A stretch of DNA of 11,857 bases from Hyphomicrobiales bacterium (GTDB lineage: Bacteria; Pseudomonadota; Alphaproteobacteria; Rhizobiales; Xanthobacteraceae). Numbering within the stretch: position 1 is the first letter of the stretch; each line of letters starts with the position of its first letter. The notes under the pieces were generated by a model. The model made no database searches. It was not told where the DNA came from and saw only the letters and a list, made by a program, of their open reading frames with translations. The DNA lies in NCBI GenBank assembly GCA_003133345.1, contig PKXB01000202.1, positions 24,335-36,191 of the forward strand, read 5' to 3'. Of this stretch, positions 1-8,372 are shown one piece after another. A program made the position numbers and the translations under genes.

Positions 1-72
1 GGCTGCCCCTCGCGCCTGACGGACGCTGGGGGTATAGGTTGAGTCCCGCGAACCAATCGGCCAAGCACCCCC

Positions 73-1230
73 ATGACTGCCGTCAATCTGCCGCGCCCGG
101 CCTGGATGACCGAGGACTTGGTCCTGCTCGAAGAACAGGCGCGGCGCTTCATCGTCGATGAATTCGTCCCCCACATCGACCGCTGGCACGCGGCCGGCAT
201 GTACGACCGCGAGGTGTGGACCAAGGCCGGTGAAGCCGGTCTTCTTTGCGCGGCGATGCCGGAAGAATACGGCGGCGCCGGCGGCAGTTTCGCCCATGAG
301 GCGGTGATCAACCGCGAATTCTCGCTCGCCGGTTTCGACACCTTCGGCGCGCCGCTGCATTCCGGCATCGTGGCGCCCTACATCCTGCATTACGGCACCG
401 AGGAGCAGAAAAAACGCTGGCTGCCCAAGCTCGCCACCGGCGAACTGGTGGGCGCCATCGCCATGACCGAGCCCGGCACCGGCTCCGACCTGCAGGGTGT
501 ACGCGCCAGTGCCAAGAAATCCGGCAACGGCTACCTGCTCAACGGCTCCAAGACCTTCATCACCAATGGTCAGCACGCCAACCTCATCATCGTCGTCGCC
601 AAGACCGATCCCAAAGCCGGCGCCAAGGGCACCTCGCTTCTGGTGGTGGAAACCAACGATGCGCAAGGCTTCCGGCGCGGCCGCAAGCTCAAGAAGCTCG
701 GCATGGATTCCGCCGACACCTCGGAACTGTTCTTCGAGGACGTGCAACTGCCGGCTTCGAGCCTGCTCGGCACCGAGGAGGGGCAGGGCTTCTACCAGCT
801 GATGAAGGAACTGCCGCAGGAGCGCCTGATCGTGGCGGTGCACGCGGTGGCGATGATGGAGCGGGCGCTCGAACTCACCATCGATTACGTCAAGCAGCGC
901 AAGGCCTTCGGCAAGGCCATCATCGAATTCCAGAACACCCAGTTCGAGCTCGCCGCGTGCAAGACCGACACCACCATCGCCAAGGTGTTCCTCGACCATT
1001 GCATCGGCGCTCATGTCGAGGGCAAGCTCGACACCGTGACCGCCTCGATGGCCAAATATCGCCTCACCGATACGCTCGCCGATGTGATCGACCGCTGCCT
1101 GCAAATGTTCGGCGGTTATGGCTATATGGACGAATACCCGATCTCGCGCCTGTATCGCGACGCGCGGGTGCTGCGCATCTATGCCGGCACCAACGAGATC
1201 ATGAAGCTGCTGATCGCGCGCAGTCTTTAA
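73..1230 (+). CDS. acyl-CoA dehydrogenase (FAD-dependent, beta-oxidation step 1)
   Basis: It oxidises acyl-CoA to trans-2-enoyl-CoA in the cytosol and passes electrons to electron-transfer flavoprotein. The 385-residue length is normal for the family. The three-part fold is complete: an N-terminal helical domain (about 13-125), a beta domain with the flavin-contacting motif MTEPGTGSD at 131-139, and a C-terminal helical domain with RKAFG at 276-280 and LQMFGGYGY at 343-351. The catalytic base is Glu375 in [11 protein letters not shown], the position used by short- and medium-chain dehydrogenases. Chain length cannot be read from sequence. No clear Shine-Dalgarno precedes the ATG at 73, and Met12 (ATG at 106) is a possible alternative start. 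It leads the cluster, with the thiolase 20 nt downstream. The 72 nt upstream show no other gene and no promoter I can defend. Confidence 0.95.
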   Translation: MTAVNLPRPAWMTEDLVLLEEQARRFIVDEFVPHIDRWHAAGMYDREVWTKAGEAGLLCAAMPEEYGGAGGSFAHEAVINREFSLAGFDTFGAPLHSGIVAPYILHYGTEEQKKRWLPKLATGELVGAIAMTEPGTGSDLQGVRASAKKSGNGYLLNGSKTFITNGQHANLIIVVAKTDPKAGAKGTSLLVVETNDAQGFRRGRKLKKLGMDSADTSELFFEDVQLPASSLLGTEEGQGFYQLMKELPQERLIVAVHAVAMMERALELTIDYVKQRKAFGKAIIEFQNTQFELAACKTDTTIAKVFLDHCIGAHVEGKLDTVTASMAKYRLTDTLADVIDRCLQMFGGYGYMDEYPISRLYRDARVLRIYAGTNEIMKLLIARSL

Positions 1231-1250
1231 TCCTGCGCAGGAGAACGCCG

Positions 1251-2459
<1,209 letters not shown>

Positions 2460-2467
2460 GAAATCTC

Positions 2468-2929
2468 ATGCCCAAGGTCGACATCGCCAAGGTGCCGGTG
2501 CGAAGCGGCAGTTTCTATCCCGCCGAGTTTCAGGCCGAGCATAAAGGCCGCCACAAGCAGGCGCTGGGCGACGTCGTGGGTCTCACGCAGTTCGGCGTCA
2601 ATATTTCGCGCATTGAGCCGGGCGCGGCCACCGCGCTGCGGCATTGGCACGAGCAGGAAGACGAATTCATCTACATGCTGGAAGGCGAGCTGGTGCTGAT
2701 CGAGAACGACGGCGAAATCGTGCTCAAGCCCGGCGACGCCGCCGGCTTTAAGGCCGGCAGCGGCATTGCGCACAAACTGGTCAACCGCGGCAGCCGCGAC
2801 GCGGTCTATTTCGAGGTCGGCACCCGCGCGAAATCTGAGCGTGTGCATTACCCGGATGTCGATCTGGTGATGGAGCGCGACGAAAAAGGCCGCCGCTATC
2901 TGCACAGGAACGGTAAGCCGTATGCATGA
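2468..2929 (+). CDS. single-domain cupin protein, function unknown
   Basis: This 153-residue protein has one conserved beta-barrel cupin domain. Cupin motif 1 is present with metal-ligand candidates His59, His61 and Glu66 and the closing Gly73 (HWHEQEDEFIYMLEGE region). Motif 2 is recognisable around GIAHKLVN with His102 and Asn106. This gives the usual 3-His/1-Glu metal site. No second cupin copy, signal peptide or DNA-binding domain is visible. The ATG lies 8 nt after the thiolase stop, with only a weak purine-rich stretch before it, so translational coupling is plausible. The substrate is not predictable. Within a beta-oxidation cluster it could be a small metal enzyme or a ligand-binding accessory protein. 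The protein ends in a basic tail at about 137-153. The cupin assignment is strong and the function is unknown. Confidence 0.88.
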   Translation: MPKVDIAKVPVRSGSFYPAEFQAEHKGRHKQALGDVVGLTQFGVNISRIEPGAATALRHWHEQEDEFIYMLEGELVLIENDGEIVLKPGDAAGFKAGSGIAHKLVNRGSRDAVYFEVGTRAKSERVHYPDVDLVMERDEKGRRYLHRNGKPYA

Positions 2930-2957
2930 GAAAAGTTGCGACAATCGCAGGCGCGCT

Positions 2958-3067
2958 CCCTCTCCCCGTTGGGGAGAGGGTTGGGGTGAGGGGGTCTAGG
3001 ACTCTCGATACGCTTTAACCCCTCACCCGACGCGCTTCGCGCGTCGACCTCTCCCAATGGGAGAGGT
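2958..3067. repeat. composite palindromic intergenic repeat (four nested/adjacent hairpins)
   Basis: Paired arms can be read directly. Hairpin A is 2958-2967 with 2971-2980 (CCCTCTCCCC against GGGGAGAGGG, loop GTT). The long-range arm B is 2984-2993 with 3019-3028 (GGGTGAGGGG against CCCCTCACCC). Hairpin C is 3028-3035 with 3039-3046 (CGACGCGC against GCGCGTCG, loop TTC), sharing one base with B. Hairpin D is 3047-3055 with 3059-3067 (ACCTCTCCC against GGGAGAGGT, loop AAT). All arms are perfect. The two outer hairpins are versions of the same CCTCTCCC motif, so the unit looks like two oppositely oriented copies. From memory, such CCTCTCCC/GGGAGAGG plus CCCTCACCC units are dispersed in alphaproteobacterial genomes. 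It lies between the cupin and the fadJ-like gene, ending 9 nt before that gene's ribosome-binding site. No T-run follows, so it is not a classical terminator. Confidence 0.85.
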
Positions 3068-3090
3068 GAAGAAAGAACGAGGAAACGAAG

Positions 3091-5298
3091 ATGAGCAATT
3101 TCAAATTCGACGTCGATGCCGACGGCATCGCGCTGGTCACCTGGGACATGGCCGACCGCTCGATGAACGTCATCACCATGGAGGTGATCGCGGAGCTCGG
3201 CGCCATCGTCGAGAAGGTCGCCACCGATGCCGCCATCAAGGGCGCGGTGGTCACCTCCGCCAAGGACGCCTTCTGCGGCGGCGCCGATCTCACGATGCTG
3301 GAGCGCATGGGCGCGATCTACGCCGACTTGGTGAAGACCAAAGGCGCCGAGCCCGCCGCACTTTACGTGTTCGAGGAAAGCCGCAAGCTGTCGCTGCTCT
3401 ATCGCCGCATCGAGACCGGCGGCAAGCCGTGGGTCTGCGCACTCAACGGGACGGCGATGGGCGGCGGCTTCGAGCTGGCGCTCGCCTGCCATCAGCGCAT
3501 CGCCGCCGACAATCCGAAGACGCGGCTCGGGCTGCCCGAGATCAAGATCGGCCTGTTCCCCGGCGCCGGCGGCACCCAGCGCGTCGCGCGCATGTTGCCG
3601 CCCGCCGACGCATTGCAATTCTTGCTCAAGGGTGATCAGCTCAAGCTCGACCGCGCCAAGGCGATGAAGCTGGTCGACAACGTCGTGCCGCAAGCCGACC
3701 TGATCAAGACGGCGAAGGACTGGATCAAAGCCGGCGGCAAACCGGTCAAGCCCTGGGACGAGAAGGGTTTCAAGCTGCCGGGCGGGCCGGTTTATTCCAA
3801 GGCCGGCATGATGGTGTTTCCGCCCGCCAACGCGATCTACCGGCGCGAGACCTACGACAATTATCCGGCCGCGCGCGCGATATTGCAGGTGGTCTATGAA
3901 GGCCTGCAATTGGACATGGACACCGCGCTGCGCGTCGAGTCGCGCTGGTTCGCCAAGATCCTGCGTTCGCCGGAAGCCGCCAGCATGATCCGCACGCTGT
4001 TCGTCTCCCTGCAGGAGCTCAACAAAGGCGCGCGCCGCCCGGCGAACGAACCGGCGGTGGTGCTCAAAAAAATCGGCGTGGTCGGCGCCGGCTTCATGGG
4101 CGCCGGCATCGCGCAGGTGAGCGCGGCGGCGGGCTTGCAGGTGGTGCTGATCGACCGCGACCAGGAAACCGCCGACAAGGGCAAGGCGGCCTTGCACAAG
4201 GCGCTCAGCGACCGCGTCAACAAAGGCCGCATGAAAAGCGCCGAGCGCGACGGGCTGCTCTCGCTGATCACGCCGACGCCCGACTACGGTGCTTTGAAAG
4301 ATTGCGATCTGGTGATCGAGGCGGTGTTCGAGGACCGCAAGGTGAAATCCGAAGTGATCGCGAAGATCCAGGCCGTGATCGGCGCCAACACGGTGTTCGC
4401 CTCCAACACCTCGACTTTGCCGATCAGCTCGCTCGCTACCGAATTCAAGGACCCGCCGCGCTTTATCGGCATCCACTTCTTCTCGCCGGTCGACCGCATG
4501 ATGCTGGTCGAAATCATCCTCGGAAAGGAAACCGGCAACAAGGCGCTCGCCGCCGCGCTCGACTATGTGCGCGCCATCCGCAAGACGCCGATTGTTGTGA
4601 ACGACTCGCGCGGCTTCTACACCTCGCGCGTGGTCGGCACTTACATCCGCGAGGGCCATTTGATGCTGGCGGAAGGCGTGCCGGCGGCGATGATCGAGAA
4701 TGTCGGCCGCATGGCCGGCATGCCGGTCGGGCCGCTCTCGCTCAACGACGAGGTAGCGGTCGACCTGGCCTGGAAGATCCTGAAGGCGACGGAAGCCGAT
4801 CTCGGCGCCGCCGCCGTCGATCCGCGCCAGAAGATGCTGCTGGAAGAGCTGGTCGAGAAGCGCGGCCGCTTCGGGCGCAAAAACGGCAAGGGCTTCTACG
4901 ATTATCCGCCCAACGCGCCGAAGAAGCTATGGCCGGGGCTGGCGGAGTTGCAAAAGAAGAAACTCGATCCGGAAAAGATCGACGTCGAGGAATTGAAGCT
5001 GCGCCTGCTCGGCATGCAGGCGCTGGAGACTGCGCGCTGCTTCGAGGAGAAAGTACTCACCGACGTGCGCGAGGCCGATGTCGGTTCCATCCTCGGCTTC
5101 GGCTTCGCGCCGTTCTCCGGCGGCACGCTGTCCTATATCGACATGATGGGCACGAAGAAATTCGTCGCGCTCTGCCGCGCGCTGGAGGCGAAATACGGCG
5201 CGCGCTTTGCGCCCTGCAAGCTGCTCATCGAGATGGCGGACAGGGGCGAGAGCTTCTACGGCCGCTTCGCGCCGCAGAAGAAGAAAGAGGCGGCGTGA
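3091..5298 (+). CDS. fadJ: bifunctional enoyl-CoA hydratase / 3-hydroxyacyl-CoA dehydrogenase (FadJ/FadB alpha-subunit type)
   Basis: It catalyses beta-oxidation steps 2 and 3: hydration of enoyl-CoA, then NAD-dependent oxidation of 3-hydroxyacyl-CoA. The 735-residue length fits the family. The N-terminal crotonase domain (about 1-200) has both catalytic glutamates, Glu128 in GGGFELALA and Glu150 in GLPEIKIG, matching Glu119/Glu139 of E. coli FadB. A linker helix leads to the Rossmann domain at about 326-505, with GAGFMG at 332-337 (preceded by VV) and catalytic His462/Glu474 in IHFFSPVDRMMLVEII. The C-terminal dehydrogenase domains run from about 506 to 715. The tail is Lys/Ala-rich. The start at 3091 is supported by GAGGA at 3079-3083, spaced 7 nt. 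It is 161 nt after the cupin, with a hairpin repeat between. Whether it is the aerobic FadB or the FadJ form cannot be decided here. Confidence 0.94.
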   Translation: MSNFKFDVDADGIALVTWDMADRSMNVITMEVIAELGAIVEKVATDAAIKGAVVTSAKDAFCGGADLTMLERMGAIYADLVKTKGAEPAALYVFEESRKLSLLYRRIETGGKPWVCALNGTAMGGGFELALACHQRIAADNPKTRLGLPEIKIGLFPGAGGTQRVARMLPPADALQFLLKGDQLKLDRAKAMKLVDNVVPQADLIKTAKDWIKAGGKPVKPWDEKGFKLPGGPVYSKAGMMVFPPANAIYRRETYDNYPAARAILQVVYEGLQLDMDTALRVESRWFAKILRSPEAASMIRTLFVSLQELNKGARRPANEPAVVLKKIGVVGAGFMGAGIAQVSAAAGLQVVLIDRDQETADKGKAALHKALSDRVNKGRMKSAERDGLLSLITPTPDYGALKDCDLVIEAVFEDRKVKSEVIAKIQAVIGANTVFASNTSTLPISSLATEFKDPPRFIGIHFFSPVDRMMLVEIILGKETGNKALAAALDYVRAIRKTPIVVNDSRGFYTSRVVGTYIREGHLMLAEGVPAAMIENVGRMAGMPVGPLSLNDEVAVDLAWKILKATEADLGAAAVDPRQKMLLEELVEKRGRFGRKNGKGFYDYPPNAPKKLWPGLAELQKKKLDPEKIDVEELKLRLLGMQALETARCFEEKVLTDVREADVGSILGFGFAPFSGGTLSYIDMMGTKKFVALCRALEAKYGARFAPCKLLIEMADRGESFYGRFAPQKKKEAA

Positions 5299-5328
5299 GC
5301 CGCAACGCTGCTGAGCTGCCGCGCGTCT

Positions 5329-5370
5329 TGGTTCAGTTGAATCGGAGACGCGCTCCAGCTCCTTGATTTG
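5329..5370. repeat. possible fragment of a dispersed alphaproteobacterial repeat
   Basis: The 180-nt gap after the fadJ-like gene holds the stretch TTGAATCGGAGACGCGCTC (5338-5356), followed by an AT-richer patch to about 5384. I recall similar text flanking GCATGATC-type palindromes in Hyphomicrobiales, which would make it a decayed or partial copy of the family at 11029-11077. There is no internal palindrome here to prove it. The rest of the gap shows no gene. Confidence 0.25.
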
Positions 5371-5478
5371 ATAGAATTTTATACGGCGCGCCCGTTACCA
5401 TTTCGCCGCAAAATGCTCTCGATCAAGGGGGCGCGCATGCTGTTCGGCTCCCCTGACGGCTTCGCGGAGTGACCAATC

Positions 5479-5901
5479 ATGGCGAGCGGCACCTATCGGG
5501 ACGACAGCCGGCCATGGTGGGCATGGCTCGCCGGTGGCATTGCGATCGTGTTTGGCGTAGCGACCATCCTGTCGGGAGGGCAGGTGCTGTTCGGCAACGA
5601 TGCTGCGCGCGCAGCCGCCGGCGCCTATGTGCCGTTTGTCCTGTGGTTCAACTTCATCGCCGGCTTCGCCTATATCGTCGCCGGTGCCGGGCTCATGCTT
5701 TGGCGCCGGTGGGCGGCGTTGCTGGCACTCGCGATCGCAACGGCGACGGTTCTCGTTGAAGCGGCTTTCGGGGTGCACATCCTGGGCGGTGGCGCCTATG
5801 AAATGCGCACCGTAGCGGCCTTGGCGCTGCGTAGCGCCGTCTGGATCTCGATCTCGATCATCGCCTGTCGCGCGCTCGGCTGCTGGCTGCGTATGAGATG
5901 A
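5479..5901 (+). CDS. small integral membrane protein, four predicted helices, function unknown
   Basis: The 140-residue protein is strongly hydrophobic. Four membrane segments can be read at about 14-34, 50-74, 77-98 and 112-136. They are separated by short loops, with an Arg-Arg cluster at 76-77 and a basic C-terminus. The N-terminal 12 residues are polar and not a cleavable signal peptide. There are no catalytic motifs and no family I recognise. The start ATG at 5479 is preceded by GGAG at 5466-5469, spaced 9 nt. A GTG ten bases upstream is in another frame. It ends 21 nt before the MFS transporter gene and is probably co-transcribed with it, which gives only a loose hint of a membrane role. 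Codon composition looks like the neighbours. Confidence 0.7.
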   Translation: MASGTYRDDSRPWWAWLAGGIAIVFGVATILSGGQVLFGNDAARAAAGAYVPFVLWFNFIAGFAYIVAGAGLMLWRRWAALLALAIATATVLVEAAFGVHILGGGAYEMRTVAALALRSAVWISISIIACRALGCWLRMR

Positions 5902-5922
5902 TCGGGGTGTAAGCTGTCATTG

Positions 5923-7140
5923 ATGATGAACGCTCCTCGCTCAATCCTGCGCTGGCGCGAGATTCCGGTCAGCGTTTGGGCGCTCGGGCTGGTGTCGCTG
6001 TTCATGGATGTCTCCTCCGAGATGATCCACGCGCTGCTGCCGCTTTATCTCGTCACCGTGCTGGGCACCTCGACGCTGACCGTCGGCATCATCGAGGGCA
6101 TCGCCGAAGCCACCGCCTCGATCACCAAGGTCTTTTCCGGCGCGCTCAGCGATTATCTCGGCAAGCGCAAATGGCTGGCCGCCTTCGGCTATGGCCTGGC
6201 CGCTTTCACCAAGCCGATATTCCCGCTGGCAACAAGCATCGGCTGGCTGGTGGCGGCGCGCTTCGTCGATCGAGTCGGCAAGGGCATCCGCGGAGCGCCG
6301 CGCGACGCGCTCATCGCCGACCTCACGCCCGCCGATTTGCGCGGCACTGCCTTCGGCCTGCGGCAATCGCTCGACACCATCGGCGCGGTGCTCGGGCCGC
6401 TGCTGGCGATCGTGTTTATGGCGGCCTTCGCCAATAATTTCACCGCCGTGTTCTGGATCGCGGTGATCCCGGCCTTGGTCTCGGTAGCGATCATCGTGTT
6501 CGGCGTGCACGACCCGGAACGGCCGCCCGGCTTGCGCAGGGTGCGGGCACCGTTTTCACGCAGCGAACTCGCACGATTGAATACGACGTATTGGATGGTC
6601 GTGGGCGTGGCGGCGATCTTTACGCTCGCCCGCTTCAGTGAAGCATTCCTGCTGCTGCGCGCGCAATCGGTCGGCTTGCCGCTCGCGATCGTGCCGTCGG
6701 TGATGATCGTGATGAACATCGTCTATACACTGTCGGCCTGGCCGGCCGGCGCGCTGTCCGATCGGCTTGGCCGCTACGGCCTGCTGACCGCCGGCTTCGC
6801 GCTGCTGATCCTGGCCGATCTGGTGCTGGCGCTCGGTGGCAGCGTCATCACGGTGATGATCGGCGTCGCGCTATGGGGCCTGCATATGGGCCTCACGCAA
6901 GGGCTGCTCGCAGCGGTGGTCGCCGATACCGCGCCGGCGGAACTACGCGGCACCGCCTTTGGCGTGTTCAATCTCGTCAGCGGCGTCGCCACGCTGGCGG
7001 CCAGCATCGTCGCCGGCGCATTGTGGGATGTGGTCGGACCCGCCGGCACGTTCCTCGCCGGCGCGATATTCGCAACGACTGCGCTCGCGGCGCTTCCGCT
7101 GGTGCGCCGAAAAGCCGCGGCGGTTACACCACCACGGTGA
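5923..7140 (+). CDS. MFS-family transporter, substrate unknown
   Basis: This is a cytoplasmic-membrane secondary transporter of about 405 residues, with alternating hydrophobic segments consistent with 12 helices. MFS loop motifs appear in both halves: SDYLGKRK at 76-83 and SDRLGR at 279-284. Each half also carries (D/E)LRGTAFG (139-146 and 340-347), reflecting the ancient internal duplication. The block GKGIRGAPRDALIAD at 119-133 is typical of a widespread uncharacterised subfamily. The start is ambiguous: TTG 5920, ATG 5923 and ATG 5926 are consecutive codons. I chose the first ATG. Only a weak GGGG (5904-5907) lies upstream. It follows the small membrane protein by 21 nt and overlaps the convergent helicase gene by 17 nt. 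It does not look like ArsJ or another arsenic MFS, so its closeness to the ars operon is probably incidental. Confidence 0.88.
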   Translation: MMNAPRSILRWREIPVSVWALGLVSLFMDVSSEMIHALLPLYLVTVLGTSTLTVGIIEGIAEATASITKVFSGALSDYLGKRKWLAAFGYGLAAFTKPIFPLATSIGWLVAARFVDRVGKGIRGAPRDALIADLTPADLRGTAFGLRQSLDTIGAVLGPLLAIVFMAAFANNFTAVFWIAVIPALVSVAIIVFGVHDPERPPGLRRVRAPFSRSELARLNTTYWMVVGVAAIFTLARFSEAFLLLRAQSVGLPLAIVPSVMIVMNIVYTLSAWPAGALSDRLGRYGLLTAGFALLILADLVLALGGSVITVMIGVALWGLHMGLTQGLLAAVVADTAPAELRGTAFGVFNLVSGVATLAASIVAGALWDVVGPAGTFLAGAIFATTALAALPLVRRKAAAVTPPR

Positions 7141-8233
7141 GCCGCTTCGCCGCCCTGGTGACGCCGGTGTAGAGCCAGCGCTCGCGGCTTTCCGGGAACG
7201 CGAAGCTCTCGTCGAACAGCACCACGTCGTCCCACTGCGAGCCTTGCGCCTTGTGCACGGTGAGCACGTAGCCGTAGTCGAACTCGTCATAGGGTTTGCG
7301 GCGCGCCCAATCGATCTGCTCGATGCCGCCGGAAAAACATTCCGGCCGCACCGATACCTTGACGCCGCGCAGGCCGCTGTCGTCGTCCGGCAACAGCCGC
7401 ATGGTCATGATCCCGGTGCGCCGCGCGCCGCGCTCCTTCACCGACCACAGCGAGCCATTGAACAGGCCCTTCTTGCGGTTGTTGCGCAGGCAGACCAGCT
7501 TGTCGCCGGCCGACGGCAGCTTGTCCTCGAAGCCGCGGCGTTCTCTCATTCTGATGTTGTAGGCGCGCCTTGTGGCGTTGCGCCCGACCAGCACCTGGTC
7601 GGCCTCGAGCACGCGCTGCGGATCGAGATCGTCCTTAGCGACCACTTCGGTCTCGCCGTAGCGGCCGGGCTCGAGATATTCGCCGGCGCGAATGTCCATC
7701 GACAGCCGGATGATCGGATTGCCCGCGGCCTGCCGGTGCACCTCGGTGAGCATCGCGTCCGGCTCGGCCTCGGTAAAAAATCCGCCGCCCTGGATCGGCG
7801 GCAATTGCGCCGGATCGCCGAGCACCAGCAGCGGCACGCCGAACGACAGCAGGTCGCGGCCGAGCTCGGCGTCCACCATCGAGCATTCGTCGATGATAAT
7901 GAGCTCGGCCTTGGAGGCCGGCGCGTCGTCCCACAAATCGAAGCTGGGGATTTCCTCGCCGCTCTCGCGCGCCCGGTAGATCAGGCTGTGGATGGTGGAG
8001 GCGCCCTTGCAGCCCTTGCCGCGCATCACGGACGCCGCCTTGCCGGTGAAGGCGGCGAACTTCACCTCGCCATCGGCGTGCTCGGCCAGGTGGCGGGCGA
8101 GCGTGGTCTTGCCGGTGCCGGCATAGCCGAACAGGCGAAACACCTGCGGTGTGCCGTTGGCGCCGGGCTTGGCTTTCAGCCAGGTGGCGACCGCATTGAG
8201 CGCGGCGTCCTGGTGGGGTGAAAAGCTCGGCAT
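7124..8233 (-). CDS. Dda/RecD-like SF1B ATP-dependent DNA helicase
   Basis: This 369-residue protein is a compact superfamily 1 helicase resembling phage T4 Dda and the core of RecD2. It would translocate on single-stranded DNA using ATP. It has an N-terminal Q-motif-like SPHQDAAL, Walker A GYAGTGKTT at 36-44, motif Ia around FTGKAAS at 62-68, Walker B LIIIDECSMVD at 111-121, motif III LGDPAQLPP at 138-146 and Arg167 in the VHRQ motif. The C-terminal 2A-like region has TVHKAQGSQWDDVVL at 325-339 and YTGVTRA at 355-361. There are no nuclease or RecD N-terminal domains, so it is a free-standing helicase, not part of RecBCD. No good Shine-Dalgarno precedes the ATG at 8233. A TTGACA box on the same strand lies upstream (8289-8294). 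It is divergent from arsR and convergent with the MFS gene. DNA repair or replication-restart is likely but unproven. Confidence 0.9.
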   Translation of the reverse strand: MPSFSPHQDAALNAVATWLKAKPGANGTPQVFRLFGYAGTGKTTLARHLAEHADGEVKFAAFTGKAASVMRGKGCKGASTIHSLIYRARESGEEIPSFDLWDDAPASKAELIIIDECSMVDAELGRDLLSFGVPLLVLGDPAQLPPIQGGGFFTEAEPDAMLTEVHRQAAGNPIIRLSMDIRAGEYLEPGRYGETEVVAKDDLDPQRVLEADQVLVGRNATRRAYNIRMRERRGFEDKLPSAGDKLVCLRNNRKKGLFNGSLWSVKERGARRTGIMTMRLLPDDDSGLRGVKVSVRPECFSGGIEQIDWARRKPYDEFDYGYVLTVHKAQGSQWDDVVLFDESFAFPESRERWLYTGVTRAAKRLTVVV

Positions 8234-8265
8234 AACGCGGGTTTCTGCAAGCGGCGGGATGGGCA

Positions 8266-8294
8266 GATAGAGAACGAAAATAGAACGTTGTCAA
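8266..8294 (-). promoter_or_regulatory. candidate sigma-70-like promoter for the helicase gene
   Basis: Read on the minus strand, a perfect TTGACA (8294 down to 8289) is followed after 17 nt by TCTATC (8271 down to 8266), a poor -10 match. The placement, 33 nt upstream of the helicase ATG, is sensible. The -35 box is the main support. Confidence 0.4.
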
Positions 8295-8318
8295 TTGTGG
8301 GAAACAGCGCAGCCGGTC

Positions 8319-8347
8319 TTGTCCCCGACATTCACCTGTCATAACAT
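8319..8347 (+). promoter_or_regulatory. candidate ars operon promoter
   Basis: TTGTCC (8319-8324) and TAACAT (8342-8347) each match the sigma-70 consensus at four of six positions and are 17 nt apart. The expected start of transcription falls about at 8354, the first arsR ATG. No Shine-Dalgarno is visible before that ATG, so a leaderless or nearly leaderless message is possible. The operator at 8347-8372 begins at the last base of the -10 box, ideal for repression. Confidence 0.4.
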
Positions 8348-8372
8348 GTCTATATGTCTCGACATATGGACG
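8347..8372. promoter_or_regulatory. 12-2-12 inverted repeat, probable ArsR operator
   Basis: The left half TGTCTATATGTC (8347-8358) and right half GACATATGGACG (8361-8372) are separated by TC and pair at 10 of 12 positions. The central seven bases of each arm are perfect (ATATGTC against GACATAT), and both mismatches are T opposite G. The 12-2-12 layout is the known operator geometry of the ArsR/SmtB family. The site covers both in-frame arsR start codons (8354 and 8366), so bound repressor would block initiation and early transcription of the arsR-grxB-arsC-acr3 operon. TGTC also recurs upstream at 8337-8340. Confidence 0.75.

Noticed and set aside
957..1250. N-terminal extension of the thiolase frame
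   Set aside because: It lies within the acyl-CoA dehydrogenase gene in another frame. The ATG at 1251 has a good Shine-Dalgarno, and the protein starts there like other thiolases.
2958..2980. Hairpin A as a rho-independent terminator after the cupin gene
   Set aside because: No T-run follows the stem, and it is part of a larger repeated palindromic structure.
2896..4659. Long minus-strand open frame of 587 codons across the fadJ-like gene
   Set aside because: It is antisense to a gene with clear catalytic motifs. Its product is rich in His, Asp, Arg and Ala with no recognisable domain, typical of shadow frames in GC-rich DNA.
5363..5385. Promoter for the small membrane protein from TTGATT and TATACG
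   Set aside because: The two boxes are only about 11 nt apart, too close for a sigma-70 promoter, and no better pair was found.
5923..7140. MFS gene as an arsenic transporter (ArsJ-like)
   Set aside because: The sequence does not resemble ArsJ, no GAPDH partner is present, and the helicase gene on the other strand separates it from the ars operon.
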